DNA from: Candidatus Peregrinibacteria bacterium
GTDB taxonomy: Bacteria; Patescibacteriota; Gracilibacteria; UBA1369; LOWO2-01-FULL-3
Length of the DNA stretch: 64,000 bases
Assembly (NCBI GenBank): GCA_018655275.1
Contig: JABIJZ010000004.1
Span: forward strand, 207,337 to 271,336
Direction: 5' to 3'
Each line of letters begins with the position of its first letter. Position 1 is the first letter of the stretch. The notes below the pieces were generated by a model that searched no databases, was not told the origin of the DNA, and saw only the letters and a list, made by a program, of their open reading frames with translations. The translations under genes were made by a program, and so were the position numbers. Positions 51,260-62,100 of this stretch are shown piece by piece.

Positions 51260-52207
51260 ATGGGATTTTTGGACGAATTTCGGCAGCTTCGATTAGATAC
51301 TCCTAGGATTGCATTGATCAATCCGAAGTGTGTTAATAGTGATTACGTGAACCAATGTTATAACGACAAGAATTGTTATCTTTGTTTTGGTAGTGACTTT
51401 AATGAGGACTCAATGTATTGCAAATGGGTGAATTATAGTAGAGATTTGGTTGATTCTTCGTTTTGTGAAAATTGCGAACTTTGTTATCAGTGTTTGGATT
51501 GTGTTAAGTGTTTTGATTCAATGTTTTTGCAGGATTGTGAGGGGTCGGATGCTTGTTTTTTGGGATATGATTTGAAGGGTTGTAGAAATTGTTTTGGGTG
51601 TGTTGGCTTGAGGAGAAAAGAGAATTATATTTTCAACAAATCTTGTTTGGGGAAAGATGAGTATTTGGAGAGAGTTGCTGTTTTGAAGGAAGATTTGGAT
51701 GAGGCTCATCGGGAATTTACGAAGTTGAGGTATGAGACTCCGGTTTTGTATTCGAGAATGCTTCATTGTGAAGATTCGACTGGGGATTATTTGTTGAATT
51801 CGAAAAATTGTCGAGAATGTTACGATGTTCAGGAGGGTTGGGATTTAACCTATATGACCCAGGCGTATCGAACGAAGGACAGTATGGATTGTTTTTGTGT
51901 GGGTGATGTTGAGCAGTGTTATGAATGTATGGGGCTTGTGACTTCTACCAATTTGCAATTTTGTGGGGCGACGTGTGTGGATTGTTCGGATCTTGAATAC
52001 TGCGAGCTTTGCTATAGTTGTCATGATTGTTTTGGGTGTGTTTCTTTGCAGAGAAAGAGACATTGTATTTTGAATAAGCAATATTCTCGGGAGGAGTATT
52101 TTTCTCGAGTTACGGAAATAAAGGCTCAGATGAGGGTGGAGGGTTTGTATGGCCGGTATATTGAATCTGTTTATGATGAAGAAGATACGGTCTTATGGAC
52201 GAGTTAG
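51260..52207 (+). CDS. Cys-rich two-repeat protein (second of a tandem pair)
   Basis: The 315 residues include about 33 Cys and share the layout of the preceding gene. There are two Cys blocks (NCELCYQCLDCVKC and YCELCYSCHDCFGC), each followed by a basic strand and an EEY-type motif (RRKENYIFNKSCLGKDEY, QRKRHCILNKQYSREEYF). ATG 51260 is preferred over the TTG two codons earlier. The pair is surely a tandem duplication. The two copies have diverged strongly in the linkers but keep the Cys blocks, which implies selection on the Cys framework. Confidence 0.8.
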   Translation: MGFLDEFRQLRLDTPRIALINPKCVNSDYVNQCYNDKNCYLCFGSDFNEDSMYCKWVNYSRDLVDSSFCENCELCYQCLDCVKCFDSMFLQDCEGSDACFLGYDLKGCRNCFGCVGLRRKENYIFNKSCLGKDEYLERVAVLKEDLDEAHREFTKLRYETPVLYSRMLHCEDSTGDYLLNSKNCRECYDVQEGWDLTYMTQAYRTKDSMDCFCVGDVEQCYECMGLVTSTNLQFCGATCVDCSDLEYCELCYSCHDCFGCVSLQRKRHCILNKQYSREEYFSRVTEIKAQMRVEGLYGRYIESVYDEEDTVLWTS

Positions 52208-52222
52208 TTGGGAGGTTGGGAT

Positions 52223-52723
52223 TTAGCGTGTGTGTGCTTTGAGTACACGTTTTGTTTCCATGTCTTGGCTGCGTTTTTTGAGCATTTCGCGTTTGTCGTG
52301 GAGTTGTCGTCCGCGGCAGATGCCGATTTTGACTTTGATCAAGCTGCCTTTTAGGTAAAGCTCGAGTGGGACTATTGTGACGCCTTGTTCTTTTTGGCTA
52401 ATGCCGATTTTGTCGATTTGTTTTTGGTGAAGGAGGAGTTTTCGACGTTTGGTGGGATTGTATTTTGTGTCGGGTGCGAATTTGTATGGTGAAATGTGGA
52501 TGCCTTCTGCGAATGCGTAGTTGTTGTGGATGTGGACGTATGCGCCTTTGAGATTTGCGCGGTGTTCGCGGGTTGATTTAACTTCCGGTCCTGTGAGAAC
52601 TATGCCTGCTTCGTACGTGTCGAGGACTTCATAGTCGTGGTAGGCTTTTTTGTTTTTTGCTAAAAGTGGCGATGTTGGAATCGATTTTTTTGCGGAGATG
52701 CGTTTTGTTTTTTCTTTGGTCAT
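52223..52723 (-). CDS. smpB: SsrA-binding protein
   Basis: Brings tmRNA into stalled ribosomes. The 166 residues have the OB-fold core (AYHDYEVLDTYEAGIVLTGP, EVKSTREHRANLKGAYVHI, ISPYKF) and the basic C-terminal tail (DKREMLKKRSQDMETKRVLK) that enters the mRNA channel. An N-terminal basic extension of about 20 residues is present. It lies convergent with the Cys-rich gene and divergent from the M50 protease gene. Its RNA partner is at 15.9 kb. Confidence 0.96.
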   Translation of the reverse strand: MTKEKTKRISAKKSIPTSPLLAKNKKAYHDYEVLDTYEAGIVLTGPEVKSTREHRANLKGAYVHIHNNYAFAEGIHISPYKFAPDTKYNPTKRRKLLLHQKQIDKIGISQKEQGVTIVPLELYLKGSLIKVKIGICRGRQLHDKREMLKKRSQDMETKRVLKAHTR

Positions 52724-52853
52724 GATTTTGCGTTCCTGGACCTGTATTTTAGATGAATTGGTGTTGAAAGAGAAGGTTAAGTTTAATGGTTTTCGTTTTT
52801 GCTTGCGTGGGGGTGGGGGTAGCCTTTATAGTTTCGGTATATAATTTTTATTT

Positions 52854-53513
52854 ATGGGACTTGATTTGATCGACTTAGTATATTTTTTGGTTTCGGTGGC
52901 AGTGATTTTGTCTGTACACGAGGCTTCGCATGCCTTGGCAGCGTATTTTTTGGGGGATCCGACTGCGAAATTGAATGGTCGATTGTCTTTGAATCCGGTT
53001 CGACATTTTGATGTTTTGGGGTTTGTGATGTTGATTTTTGTGCACTTTGGATGGGGGAAGCCTGTACCTGTTAATACCGGGAATTTCAAGCATCCTATGC
53101 GTGATAGTGCGTTGACTGCGTTGGCTGGTCCGGTCTCGAATTTTGTTTTGGCTTTTGTGTTGGCTTTGCCGTTGAAATATATGGGCGAGTTTTTGCCTGT
53201 TTTTGTGGCGACTCAGCTTTGGTGGATTTTTGATTTGTCTATTATTTGGGGAATTTTCAATATGTTGCCGATTCCGCCGTTGGATGGTGGGAAAATTCTT
53301 GGGCTGATTGTGCCGCGACGTTTTGAGCGGCGATTTATGGAGTTTCAGAACAAAGGTTTGGTGTATTTTGCAGCGTTTATTTTGTTGGACATGTTTGTGT
53401 TTTGGGATGTGATTGGGCTGTTTTTCCGTCCTGTGGCTGGGTTTTCGTTGGTTCGATTTGTGGTTCTTGGGGCGTTTGAATTTGTTAGGAGTGTGATTTT
53501 ATTTGGGGTTTAG
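52854..53513 (+). CDS. Site-2 protease-like M50 membrane metalloprotease
   Basis: Intramembrane zinc protease of 219 residues with several hydrophobic helices. The zinc motif is HEASH in SVHEASHALAAYFLGDPTAK (the H-E-x-x-H form). The third ligand is in NMLPIPPLDGGKI (the N-x-P-x-P-x-x-D-G motif). LAGPVSNFVLAFVLAL matches the family. The substrate is unknown. A TATAAT at 52840-52845 is only 8 nt before the ATG, so the mRNA is probably leaderless. Confidence 0.92.
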   Translation: MGLDLIDLVYFLVSVAVILSVHEASHALAAYFLGDPTAKLNGRLSLNPVRHFDVLGFVMLIFVHFGWGKPVPVNTGNFKHPMRDSALTALAGPVSNFVLAFVLALPLKYMGEFLPVFVATQLWWIFDLSIIWGIFNMLPIPPLDGGKILGLIVPRRFERRFMEFQNKGLVYFAAFILLDMFVFWDVIGLFFRPVAGFSLVRFVVLGAFEFVRSVILFGV

Positions 53514-53522
53514 GGGTTGGTA

Positions 53523-53604
53523 TTGTCCCGGAAGGGCGGGGTTTTTAGGTGTCGTCCGGGGGAGGTGTACCGGACAATACTTAAGAGAAGGGGTTGTCCG
53601 GGAA
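53523..53604 (+). repeat. Palindromic repeat family C, copy 1
   Basis: An 82-bp element. TTGTCCCGGAAG at the left and TTGTCCGGGAA at the right bound an inner hairpin (GTCCGG/CCGGAC) followed by CAATACTTAAG. An 82-bp relative in the same orientation lies at 54119-54200. The two flank the second RAYT gene. The left part, with GGAAG, a G/T loop and GTCCGGG, resembles one unit of family A. Confidence 0.88.
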
Positions 53605-54013
53605 GGAAAAACTTGATGCGGAAAGGTCATTTACAGATATTTCTAAAATCCGGTCTATGGGATTGATTAAAATATATTTCTTCAAATTTTTGTAATAGGT
53701 GATTGTGTCTGCTTTCAAAAACTTGACCGTTTTGTTTGTATTTGTGGTTAAAGTATAGGGCGTATACTTTTTGCAAGTTTCCTAAGAATTTTTCGAAGCT
53801 ATCTTTTTTGTATGGGGACGCCAGTATGTGGAAATGATTGTCCATTATGGCGTAGCCATGGATTTTTACACCATATTTTACGGAATATTTTTTTATTGAT
53901 TTTTTAAATTTATTTGTGTCTTGGTTTAATTTGAACAGTAGTGTTTTGTTCTTCTTTCTGTTGTATATGTGACATTTTTTGTTTGGAGTGAATTTTATTG
54001 TACGTTTTGGCAT
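53581..54013 (-). CDS. Second REP-associated tyrosine transposase, frameshifted
   Basis: HUH transposase-like gene of the RAYT family. The intact N-terminal frame (54013 to 53627, 128 codons) has KCHIYNRKKNK, the HUH motif DNHFHILASPY (His60 and His62), candidate Tyr residues in LQKVYALYFNHKYKQNG, and QVFESRHNHLLQKF. The expected RAYT ending Y-I-x-x-N-P is missing from that frame. It appears in the +1 frame as KYILINPIDRILEIS, immediately after an A-rich stretch (AAAAATTTGAAGAAA near 53680), and runs to a stop at 53581-53583 inside the flanking repeat. The gene is therefore frameshifted, either a decaying copy or dependent on frameshifting. It is bracketed by two 82-bp repeats. Confidence 0.78.
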
Positions 54014-54118
54014 TTTCTAGGTAAATGTTTAATTAGTTTTGGTATTTTAGCGTATTTGTCTTACAAGAACCTTAAATTTTCCTTAAATATTTCTTAAATT
54101 ATTGGTTTTAATGGAGGG

Positions 54119-54200
54119 TTGATTCCGGAAGGCTTGTGTTTTTAGGTGTTGTCCGGGGTGGTGCACCGGACAATACTTAAGGGAAGGTGGGTTCCGGGAA
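54119..54200 (+). repeat. Palindromic repeat family C, copy 2
   Basis: 82 bp, the same length and orientation as 53523-53604. It shares GTTTTTAGGTGT, GTCCGGGG and the 17-bp block ACCGGACAATACTTAAG. Differences concentrate in the outer arms. The spacing places the RAYT gene between two direct copies. Confidence 0.88.
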
Positions 54201-54274
54201 ATGTGTATGGCGAGGTTGTGGTTGGCCCAGTTTTGTTATAGGATTATCTCCTTTTTGTTTTTTATTATGTGCAA

Positions 54275-55783
54275 ATGACTAAAAGATTATCCGAAGAAGT
54301 GACTGGTGATGCAATGCCTGACAAATTAGATCAAATCAAATCTCAATTTGATGTCTCTGACCTTCGACCTGGGCAGGAGCGAGCTTTGTGTGCAGCGGTG
54401 GAGGGGCGGAATGTTTTTGGGGTGATGCCGACTGGAGGTGGAAAGTCGTTGTGTTATCAGGGGCCGGCGGCTTTGGATTATCGTGAGAAGGGGGCTACGT
54501 TGGTGGTTACGCCTTTGATTGCTTTGATGAGGGATCAAGTGAAGAGCATGATGGCCTTGGGGATTCCTGCGATTGAGTTTCATTCGCAAGTTTCGCAAAC
54601 TACTAGGGGGTTGGCTTTGCATGGTATGCGGGAGCATGAGCAGGCGCTTGTTTATACTTCTCCTGAGCAGTTGGCGAGAGGGCTGTTTTTGGATGGAACG
54701 GAAGGTGTGGATTTTGCGAGACTTGTTGTTGATGAAGCGCATTGTATAAGTATGTGGGGGCGGGATTTTCGGCCTGATTATTTGAGGATCAAGGAGTTTG
54801 CTGACAGGAGGGGGATTGATCAAATTATGGCTTTTACTGCGACTGCTGCGGCGGATGTTCGTAAGGATATTGTCTCTTCTTTGGGATTGGGGGATCATGA
54901 ATTTGTGGAGATTTCTCCGTTTAGGGAAAATTTGTCTTATAGTGTTGAGAAGATTTCTGGTTTCAATGGGAAGATGTTGAGGTTGGCGAGGATAGTTCCG
55001 CGTGTACAAGGAGGGCCTGTTTTGGTTTATTGTGCCAAAAGAAGAAATTGTGAGAAGGCTCAGGAGTCTTTTGCGAAGACTATGCCTTGGAAAAAATCTG
55101 AGTTTTATCATGCGGGTTTGAATGGAGGTGAGAGGCAGGACATAGAGGAGAGGTTTTTGTCTGATGAAATTGATGTTCTTTTCACCACTAATGCGTTTGG
55201 AATGGGCGTTGATAAGCCAAATATCAGGGCTGTGGTTCATTTTGATGTTCCTGGAAATGTGGGGAATTATGTCCAGGAAACTGGGCGTGCTGGGCGTGAT
55301 GGAGAGGCTGCTTCTTGTGTGCTTTTGTATGATGAAAAGGATCTTAAAACGCAGCGAAATTTCAATGAAAGGAAGCTTCTTTCGGGTGGATTTGTGTGGG
55401 CTGTTTATGAAAGGCTTAAGGAAATTGCTGCTAGGGAGCAGGATGGATGGCAAGAGTTTATTATGGAGTATTTGTGTTATGGTGCTATGGGAAATGTGCC
55501 TGTTTGGATGAAGGGAAATGGAGGGCAGAGAAGTCAGAGGGGGAGTGTCAATTCAGCTTTGCATTTGTTGGTGGGGATGGGAGCTATCGAGTTGTATGGT
55601 GACAAGGTTAGATTTTTGGATGATTTGAGCGAAAAGGGTGTTGTGGAGGGTGTGGTTGCGAATATAGCGGATATTCGAGGTGGTGTTTCTGAGACTTTGT
55701 TGGGAAGAATGGTGGAATATGCTGAAACTCGTGGGGGTGGACAGGAAAAGTTGATCGAATTGCTTGAGATGGTAGCTGCATGA
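54275..55783 (+). CDS. recQ: RecQ-like ATP-dependent DNA helicase
   Basis: 3'-5' helicase in recombinational repair. The 502 residues start MTKRLSEEVTG, and the GTG two codons earlier is an alternative. RPGQERALCAAVEGR is motif 0, MPTGGGKSLCYQ motif I, VVDEAHCISMWGRDFRPDY motif II and the aromatic-rich loop, FTATAAADV motif III, and YVQETGRAGRDG motif VI. The C-terminal RQC region looks divergent, and no HRDC domain is present. A -10-like TTGTTATAGG precedes it, and the second family C repeat lies about 75 bp upstream. Confidence 0.93.
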   Translation: MTKRLSEEVTGDAMPDKLDQIKSQFDVSDLRPGQERALCAAVEGRNVFGVMPTGGGKSLCYQGPAALDYREKGATLVVTPLIALMRDQVKSMMALGIPAIEFHSQVSQTTRGLALHGMREHEQALVYTSPEQLARGLFLDGTEGVDFARLVVDEAHCISMWGRDFRPDYLRIKEFADRRGIDQIMAFTATAAADVRKDIVSSLGLGDHEFVEISPFRENLSYSVEKISGFNGKMLRLARIVPRVQGGPVLVYCAKRRNCEKAQESFAKTMPWKKSEFYHAGLNGGERQDIEERFLSDEIDVLFTTNAFGMGVDKPNIRAVVHFDVPGNVGNYVQETGRAGRDGEAASCVLLYDEKDLKTQRNFNERKLLSGGFVWAVYERLKEIAAREQDGWQEFIMEYLCYGAMGNVPVWMKGNGGQRSQRGSVNSALHLLVGMGAIELYGDKVRFLDDLSEKGVVEGVVANIADIRGGVSETLLGRMVEYAETRGGGQEKLIELLEMVAA

Positions 55784-56069
55784 GAATGGAAATTGTATGA
55801 GGATGGTTTGGATTGATGTGTAAAGTCGGGTTTTCTTGTGGGGAGGAGGGGGTTTTGGTAAGCTTGTTTCGAACTCTGAAATGTAGCGCTAGGATCTTTA
55901 TTAATTTCTCTGTAACTATCGTTAAGGGAGTCTAATATTTCTTCTCACTGTGGTGAGAGGGTGCGGATACCCACCTTGCATTCGCAGGGGCTTACGATAT
56001 TAGATTCGGCGGCATTGCGGGGTTTTTTTGTGGGGAAAGGAAATGAGGTGTTTTAAGGTTTGAAAGGGG
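55784..56069 (+). ncRNA. Intergenic region with a possible structured RNA
   Basis: The gap contains a closing stem TCTAATAT (55931-55938)/ATATTAGA (55997-56004). Inside are CTCAC-TGTG-GTGAG, then GGGT/ACCC and a weak TGC/GCA hairpin. A competing pairing is ATCGTTAAG (55917-55925) with CTTACGAT (55991-55998), so two folds are mutually exclusive or form a pseudoknot. A T-run follows at about 56023-56029. I cannot match it to tmRNA, SRP, RNase P or a known riboswitch by eye. It may be a small RNA or a long leader, and the distance to the next ATG is about 120 nt. Confidence 0.4.
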
Positions 56070-56098
56070 TTGTTTGGCGAGGGGCTTTGTGTTATAAT
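56070..56098 (+). promoter_or_regulatory. Promoter of the giant surface protein gene
   Basis: TTGTTT (56070-56075), a 17-bp spacer and TATAAT (56093-56098) with a preceding TGT (extended -10). The leader ends in AATAAATAACAAAAAT (56128-56143), the same 16-nt string found before the 36.1-kb gene. Confidence 0.72.
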
Positions 56099-56147
56099 TT
56101 GGTGATATGTAAATATCAAAAAATATAAATAAATAACAAAAATAGTT

Positions 56148-59100
56148 ATGAAAAAGTTCTTTCGCAAAATGATTGCCTATGTTGGGATTGTTTCATTGAT
56201 GTCTGGCTATATTGTGGCCAGTCCTTTGACGGCAAATGCTGCTATCGCAGATGGCGCAAATGCGGTCAATATGATTGGTCAATATGCCTCTGATGGTACA
56301 ACTTTGGATTATACCAAAGGTTTGTTACCAAATGATGGGCCGAATGCCATTGGTCTTGATACAGCTTCAGATGTTTTGTATCAGGCTTCTACTCAGAGAT
56401 ACTTTATTTCGGATAGTGGCAATAATAGAATAGTTGTTCACCAGGCGGATGCTTCGGGGTATATGTCTGGTACGAGTCCTTTGGATTATAAGGCGGACTA
56501 TGTGATTGGACAGAGTAATTTTATTGGTAAGTATGCAGCTGCTCTTAATGGAGGTTTGAGCGCTCCAGAGGGTATGACTTTTGATGATGGTGCTTTGTTT
56601 TATGTTGCAGATTCTGATAATGACAGGGTGGTGGCTTACAACATGGATTCGTTTGCTACTGGGATGAGTGCAGAGATGGTTTTGGGGCATACTGATTTTA
56701 CTGGGACTGAAGGGTCTTCTACTTCACAGACTGGGTTGTATCATCCTACTGATGTTACATATGGTACTGTTGGGGCGGATGGGTATTTATTTGTGGCGGA
56801 TAGTATGAATAATCGTGTGATGGTTTTTTCTATGGTGGCTCTTGGGAATGGTAGTGCTGCTGCTTTTGTTTTGGGACAGAGTGATTGGACATCTAATACT
56901 CCTGCGGTTACGCAGGCTGGGATGACTACTCCGACTTATCTTGATTATGATGATATGAGTGACCAATTGTTTGTTTCGGATACGGGAGCTAATCGTATTT
57001 TGGTTTTTGATTTTGGTGGTGGTGCTGATTTGAGCAATGGACGTGCTGCGGATAAGGTTTTGGGACAATCTGGTTTTGAGGCTAATGGCACAGGCTCTGG
57101 TTTAGGGCAGTTGAGTGGGCCAAAAGGTGTTGATTATGATGAGGATAATAACAGAATATTTGTATCTGATTATGGGAATTCGAGGCTTTTGAGTTATAGT
57201 ACCGGGTCTATTACAGATGGTATGTCTGGTACTCTTGAGGGACAAGAGGATTTTTTGGGTGATAACTTATTGTATGGTCCTATGGATCGTTTGTATATTG
57301 CTGAGGATTATAGAGTGGTTGTGATTGGTGTTAATGGTGGTGCTTCGGTAGATGCTATTGGCGTGGTTGATGATACTGGGTATCCTATGGTGCATGATGC
57401 TGATTGGGCGAATAATGGTCCTGGTTCTAATAGTTTTGATTCGCCGAGAGGTGTGGCTTTAGATGAGAATGGACATCGATTGTTTGTTTCGGATGAATAT
57501 GGACGTGTTTTGGTTTTTGATTTAAATAGTTCTAATGAACTTGTTGATTATTATGCAGATCAGGTTTTTGGTAGAAGTTATTCGATTCAAGGTGGAGATG
57601 TTGATACTTCAGTGACTTCTGTTGAGGATTCTACGGCTTTGGCTTATGATCCGGATGGGGATTATTTGTATGTAGCGGATGGGAATAGAATTATGGTTTT
57701 TCATGCCGGGGGTGATACTAATCTTGCTGAGGCTTCTTTTGTCTTGGGGCAAAGTGATTGGACATCTAATGGTGCCTATGGTGGTGGTGCGTTTGTTGCT
57801 GCAGCTAATAACTTTAATGGTATTACTGATATTGAACTTGATACTACTAATGATCGATTGTTTGTTGCTGATGTAAATAGTGCTCGTATTTTGGTTTTTG
57901 ATGTATCTAATTTGTCTAGTAATTTGAATGCTGAATATGTTTTGGGGCAAGGTGATCTGAATTCTGTTGGAGTGGGTGTTGCAGCTGCAAATAATTTTGG
58001 TTTTCCTACGTCTTTGACTTATGATGAAACTAATGGTCGTTTGTTTGTTGGTGATGGAACATGGAATAGAGTTTTGGTTTTTGATGTGGATGGGTTGGAT
58101 ACGAATAATATTGATGCGGATAATGTTTTGGGGCAGGTAGATATGACAACTACTGGGTTTACCACTACTGCTCAAAATAAAATTAATATTCCTATAGGTT
58201 TGGAATATGATTCTGGCACAGACCGATTGTTTGTGGCTGAAGCTGGGAGTGAGCGTGTTGTGGTTTACGATACAGATCCTTTAACTATTGGTGATGGTGA
58301 CAATGCTGTGAATATGGTCGGTGCTGATAATTGGGCAAATTCTAATGGTGGGAGAGCTAATCCAGTTCAGAATGGTTTGAATTTTTCAACTTCTGCTTAT
58401 GGTACTGGTATGGCTTATAATACTGTTGCTCAAAGGTTGTTTGTGGCGGATGTTGATTGGCATCGTGTGATGGCTTTTGATGTTGCTGAAGCGGGGACGC
58501 CTGATGCACCTACTCTTTGTACGACTTCTAATTTATCCACTACGACTTTGACTGTGGGGTGGACAGACAATGCGTCTGATGAAACAGGATTTACTGTTGA
58601 GCAGTCTACGGATCAAGCTTCGTGGGCTACTGCTACTGGAGGCACAGTGGCGGTTGCAAATGCTAGTACGACTGGCATTACTGGATTGACTGGAAGTACT
58701 ACATATTATTTTAGAGTGAAGGCTACGAATGCTAATGGTGGATCTGCTTACGCTCTTTGTTCGGCTGCGTCTACTACTGCGAATGCAGCGCCAGCTACTC
58801 CGACATTGTCTTCGCCGTCTGCTAGTGCGACAGGCGTTTCTGTGAGTCCAACTTTCCAATTTTCTTCGACTGATACTGACGGTGATGATGTTAAATATGT
58901 TGTTGAATTAGCTACGGCTTCTACTTTCTTGGATGTTGTTAGGACTTTTGACCAAAGAGAGGATGCTACTGGATGGTCTGAGACGACAAGTTCGGACTGG
59001 GTAGCTGAAGATACGCCGTATGGGGGAAGCGGGGATTTGAATGGTATTTTGGCGTTTGAAGATGGAGGTGGTTGGATGACTTTGGTTTATGGTGAGAGTG

Positions 59101-62100
59101 GCGAGTTGTATGAATATGATGATAGTTCGTGGTCAGAGATTACGGGGGTTACTGCGAATTTGAATGATATGACTGAGATAGGGGATGGGGATACGGCTGT
59201 GGTTGGTGATGGTGGGTATGTGGCAATTCTTGGTGATGAAGTTTTTCAACTGTGTTCTGGAACCACGACTGAGAATTTGAATGCGGCGCATGCTCGTTCG
59301 GGGGAGGACACTATTATGGTGGTGGGAGAGAGTGGTACGGCTGTGAAGATTGATGTTTCTGGTGATGACCCTGTTTGTTCATCTTTAACTACAGGGGTTT
59401 CTGCTGACTTGAATAGCGTCTATATATCAGGAAATGTTGGTGAGTATTATGCTATGACTGAAGCAGGTGTATTTATTTTTACAGATGATGCTGGGGATAC
59501 ATGGTCTACTCTTGCTACTCCGGATGAAGCTGGTGTGTTTAATGACTTTATGTATACCGAGGAGGGGATGTTGCTTGTTGGAAATGGGGGAACAATTTTG
59601 AAATTGGGTGATGAAGGTTTTGACACTGTTACGTCTGGGACTTCGGTTAATTTGAATAGTGTCGTTGTGGAGGAGGTGGATGGTGCTGCTAATGATATTG
59701 TTAATATCTCGGGGGCGAGTGGTACTATTTTGAGTTCTAGTGATGGGGGTGCGACTTTTACAGTTACTGATTCAGGCTCTGTAGTGAATTTTATGGGAGT
59801 TGCTGATGTTGATGGTACTCTTTATGCGGTTGGTGCGGGAGCTACGGTTCTTTATGAGCCTGATTCTCCGACTACTACAACTTCATTTGCGGTTCCTACT
59901 TTGGATAATTTTTCTACAGATACTACTTATTATTGGAGGGTTCGTGCGGTGGATGTTTATAGTAATTATTCTGCTTATCCTACGGCTCGGAGTTTTACTA
60001 CTTTGAGTTCGTCTGAGGATGAGGAGGACGATGTGGATTTTGTGGAGACTTTTGATGGATCTACGAATCTTGATACGACTAATACTACTGCTGATTGGGA
60101 GAATGGTCGTGCGACTATTCCTGTGGCTGCAAATACTTTTGCGAATGCAGCTGGTGCTTTTGGTATGAATAGTGGAGGTGATGCGAGGATTGAAATTTTT
60201 GATGCGGATGGTGATGGGGATTTGGATGTTTTGATGGGGAATTCTACAAATAAACTTTATTTTAATGATGGAGCGGGAAGTTTTTCTGTTGCTACAAATG
60301 CGATAGATAGTTCAGGGCTTGCGGTTGGGGATATTGATGGAAATAATTATGTTGATATGGTGGAGAGTGGCAATGGATCAGTTGCGATTCATGCAAATGA
60401 TGGGTTAGGCAATTTTGTTCTTAGTGCTCCTAGTATTTCTAATGTTAATGCTGTGGATCTTGGTGATATAGATAGGGATGGAGATTTGGATCTTTTGATT
60501 GTGCGTGATTCGGGGACCAAGATAAATAATTTATATTTGAATAATGGAAGTGGGACTTTTACTGCTATTGGTACGAATCCTTTTGATGGGATTGCTGATG
60601 TTTCTGTGGATGGTAGATTTGAAGATTTGAATGGGGATGGTTATCAGGATATTATCATATTTAATTCAGCGTCTCAGAACTATCTATATATGAATGATGG
60701 AGATTCTACGTTTACGAAGAGTAATGCGTTTGGAGCTTCTCATAATACATATCAAGTTGTGACTTTGGATGCTGATGGTGATGGAGATATTGATGTTATT
60801 AATGGAAGACCTGATGAAAGTTCTAGGTTGTATTTCAATGATGGAACGGGGTCTTTCAGTGCTGGATCTGCGATTATTACTAATTTAACGAGTAATTATG
60901 CTTGGGTATATGGTGTTGCTGATATAGACGGAGATGGAGATGAAGATTTGTTGGGTGGTTCGGGTGATGGTGTGGCAAGCTGGATTGTTAGAAATAATGG
61001 AGATGGAACTTTTGGTTCTAGAGAAACCGTGGACACTAGTTATACTGATGCTGTGTATGCAATGGCTGCTGCGGATTTGGATGGAGATGGGGATCAAGAC
61101 CTTATATATGCAGGTTATGATGGTGCGAATAAATTGTCTTTGAATGAGACTGAACCGGTTTATGAAGAGGCTGGGCTTTTTGAGTCTGATGAAATACCTG
61201 CGGGTGTTTTTGATTCTGATAGCGATGGGGATATGGATATGGTTGTTATGTCTATTATTGATGATGAGACTCCACCTACTTATTCATTATGGGTGAATAA
61301 TGGGGCTCAAAGTTATACTGAAACTACGATTTTTAGTGGATTTACAGGTTTTGTTGAAAATGTTTTAGCTGTTGATGTTGATGAAGATGGAGATAATGAT
61401 CTTGTTTTGTCTGTGGATGAAGATGATATGGCTAATCAACTTTATATAAATGGGGGATCTAATACGTTTACTTTGTCCGTTGAGGCTTTTGGCTCAGAAG
61501 CGGATGCTGCAAAGGGGGCTGAGAAAATTGATATAGAGAATGATGATGATTGGGATGTGATTTTTTGGAACAAAAGTAGTGCGCCAATTTTGTGGACTAA
61601 TGATGGTAGCGGATCTTTTTCTGAGGTAGCTGGAAATCCTTTAGGGGCTCTTACTACTTATATTTCTGTTGCAGATTTGGATAATGATGGAGATACGGAT
61701 GTAGTTGGTGCGCAGTCTGACAATACTACGGATATTTTTACTAATGATGGGTCTGGTACTTTTACTCAGGTTTCAGGTGCCATTACTGATACTTTTCAGC
61801 AAGAAACGGCTGTTGGAGATATGGATAATGATGGAGATATAGATGTGGTTGCTGCAACTGGGGAGATGTATATAAATGATGGTTCGGGGACGTTTGAGGG
61901 TGGTATAAATTATTTTGCTTTTGTTGCCACTCATACTGGTGTTGCTTTGGCTGATATGAATGGGGATGGTCTTTTGGATGTTGTGATACCTACAGAAGAT
62001 GGGGATTCTGATTTGGTTTTTATGAACAACGGAGATCTTTCGTTTGTTGCAAATGCATCTTTGTTTTTTGATGATTGCACAAATGCTTACTTGCAACTTG

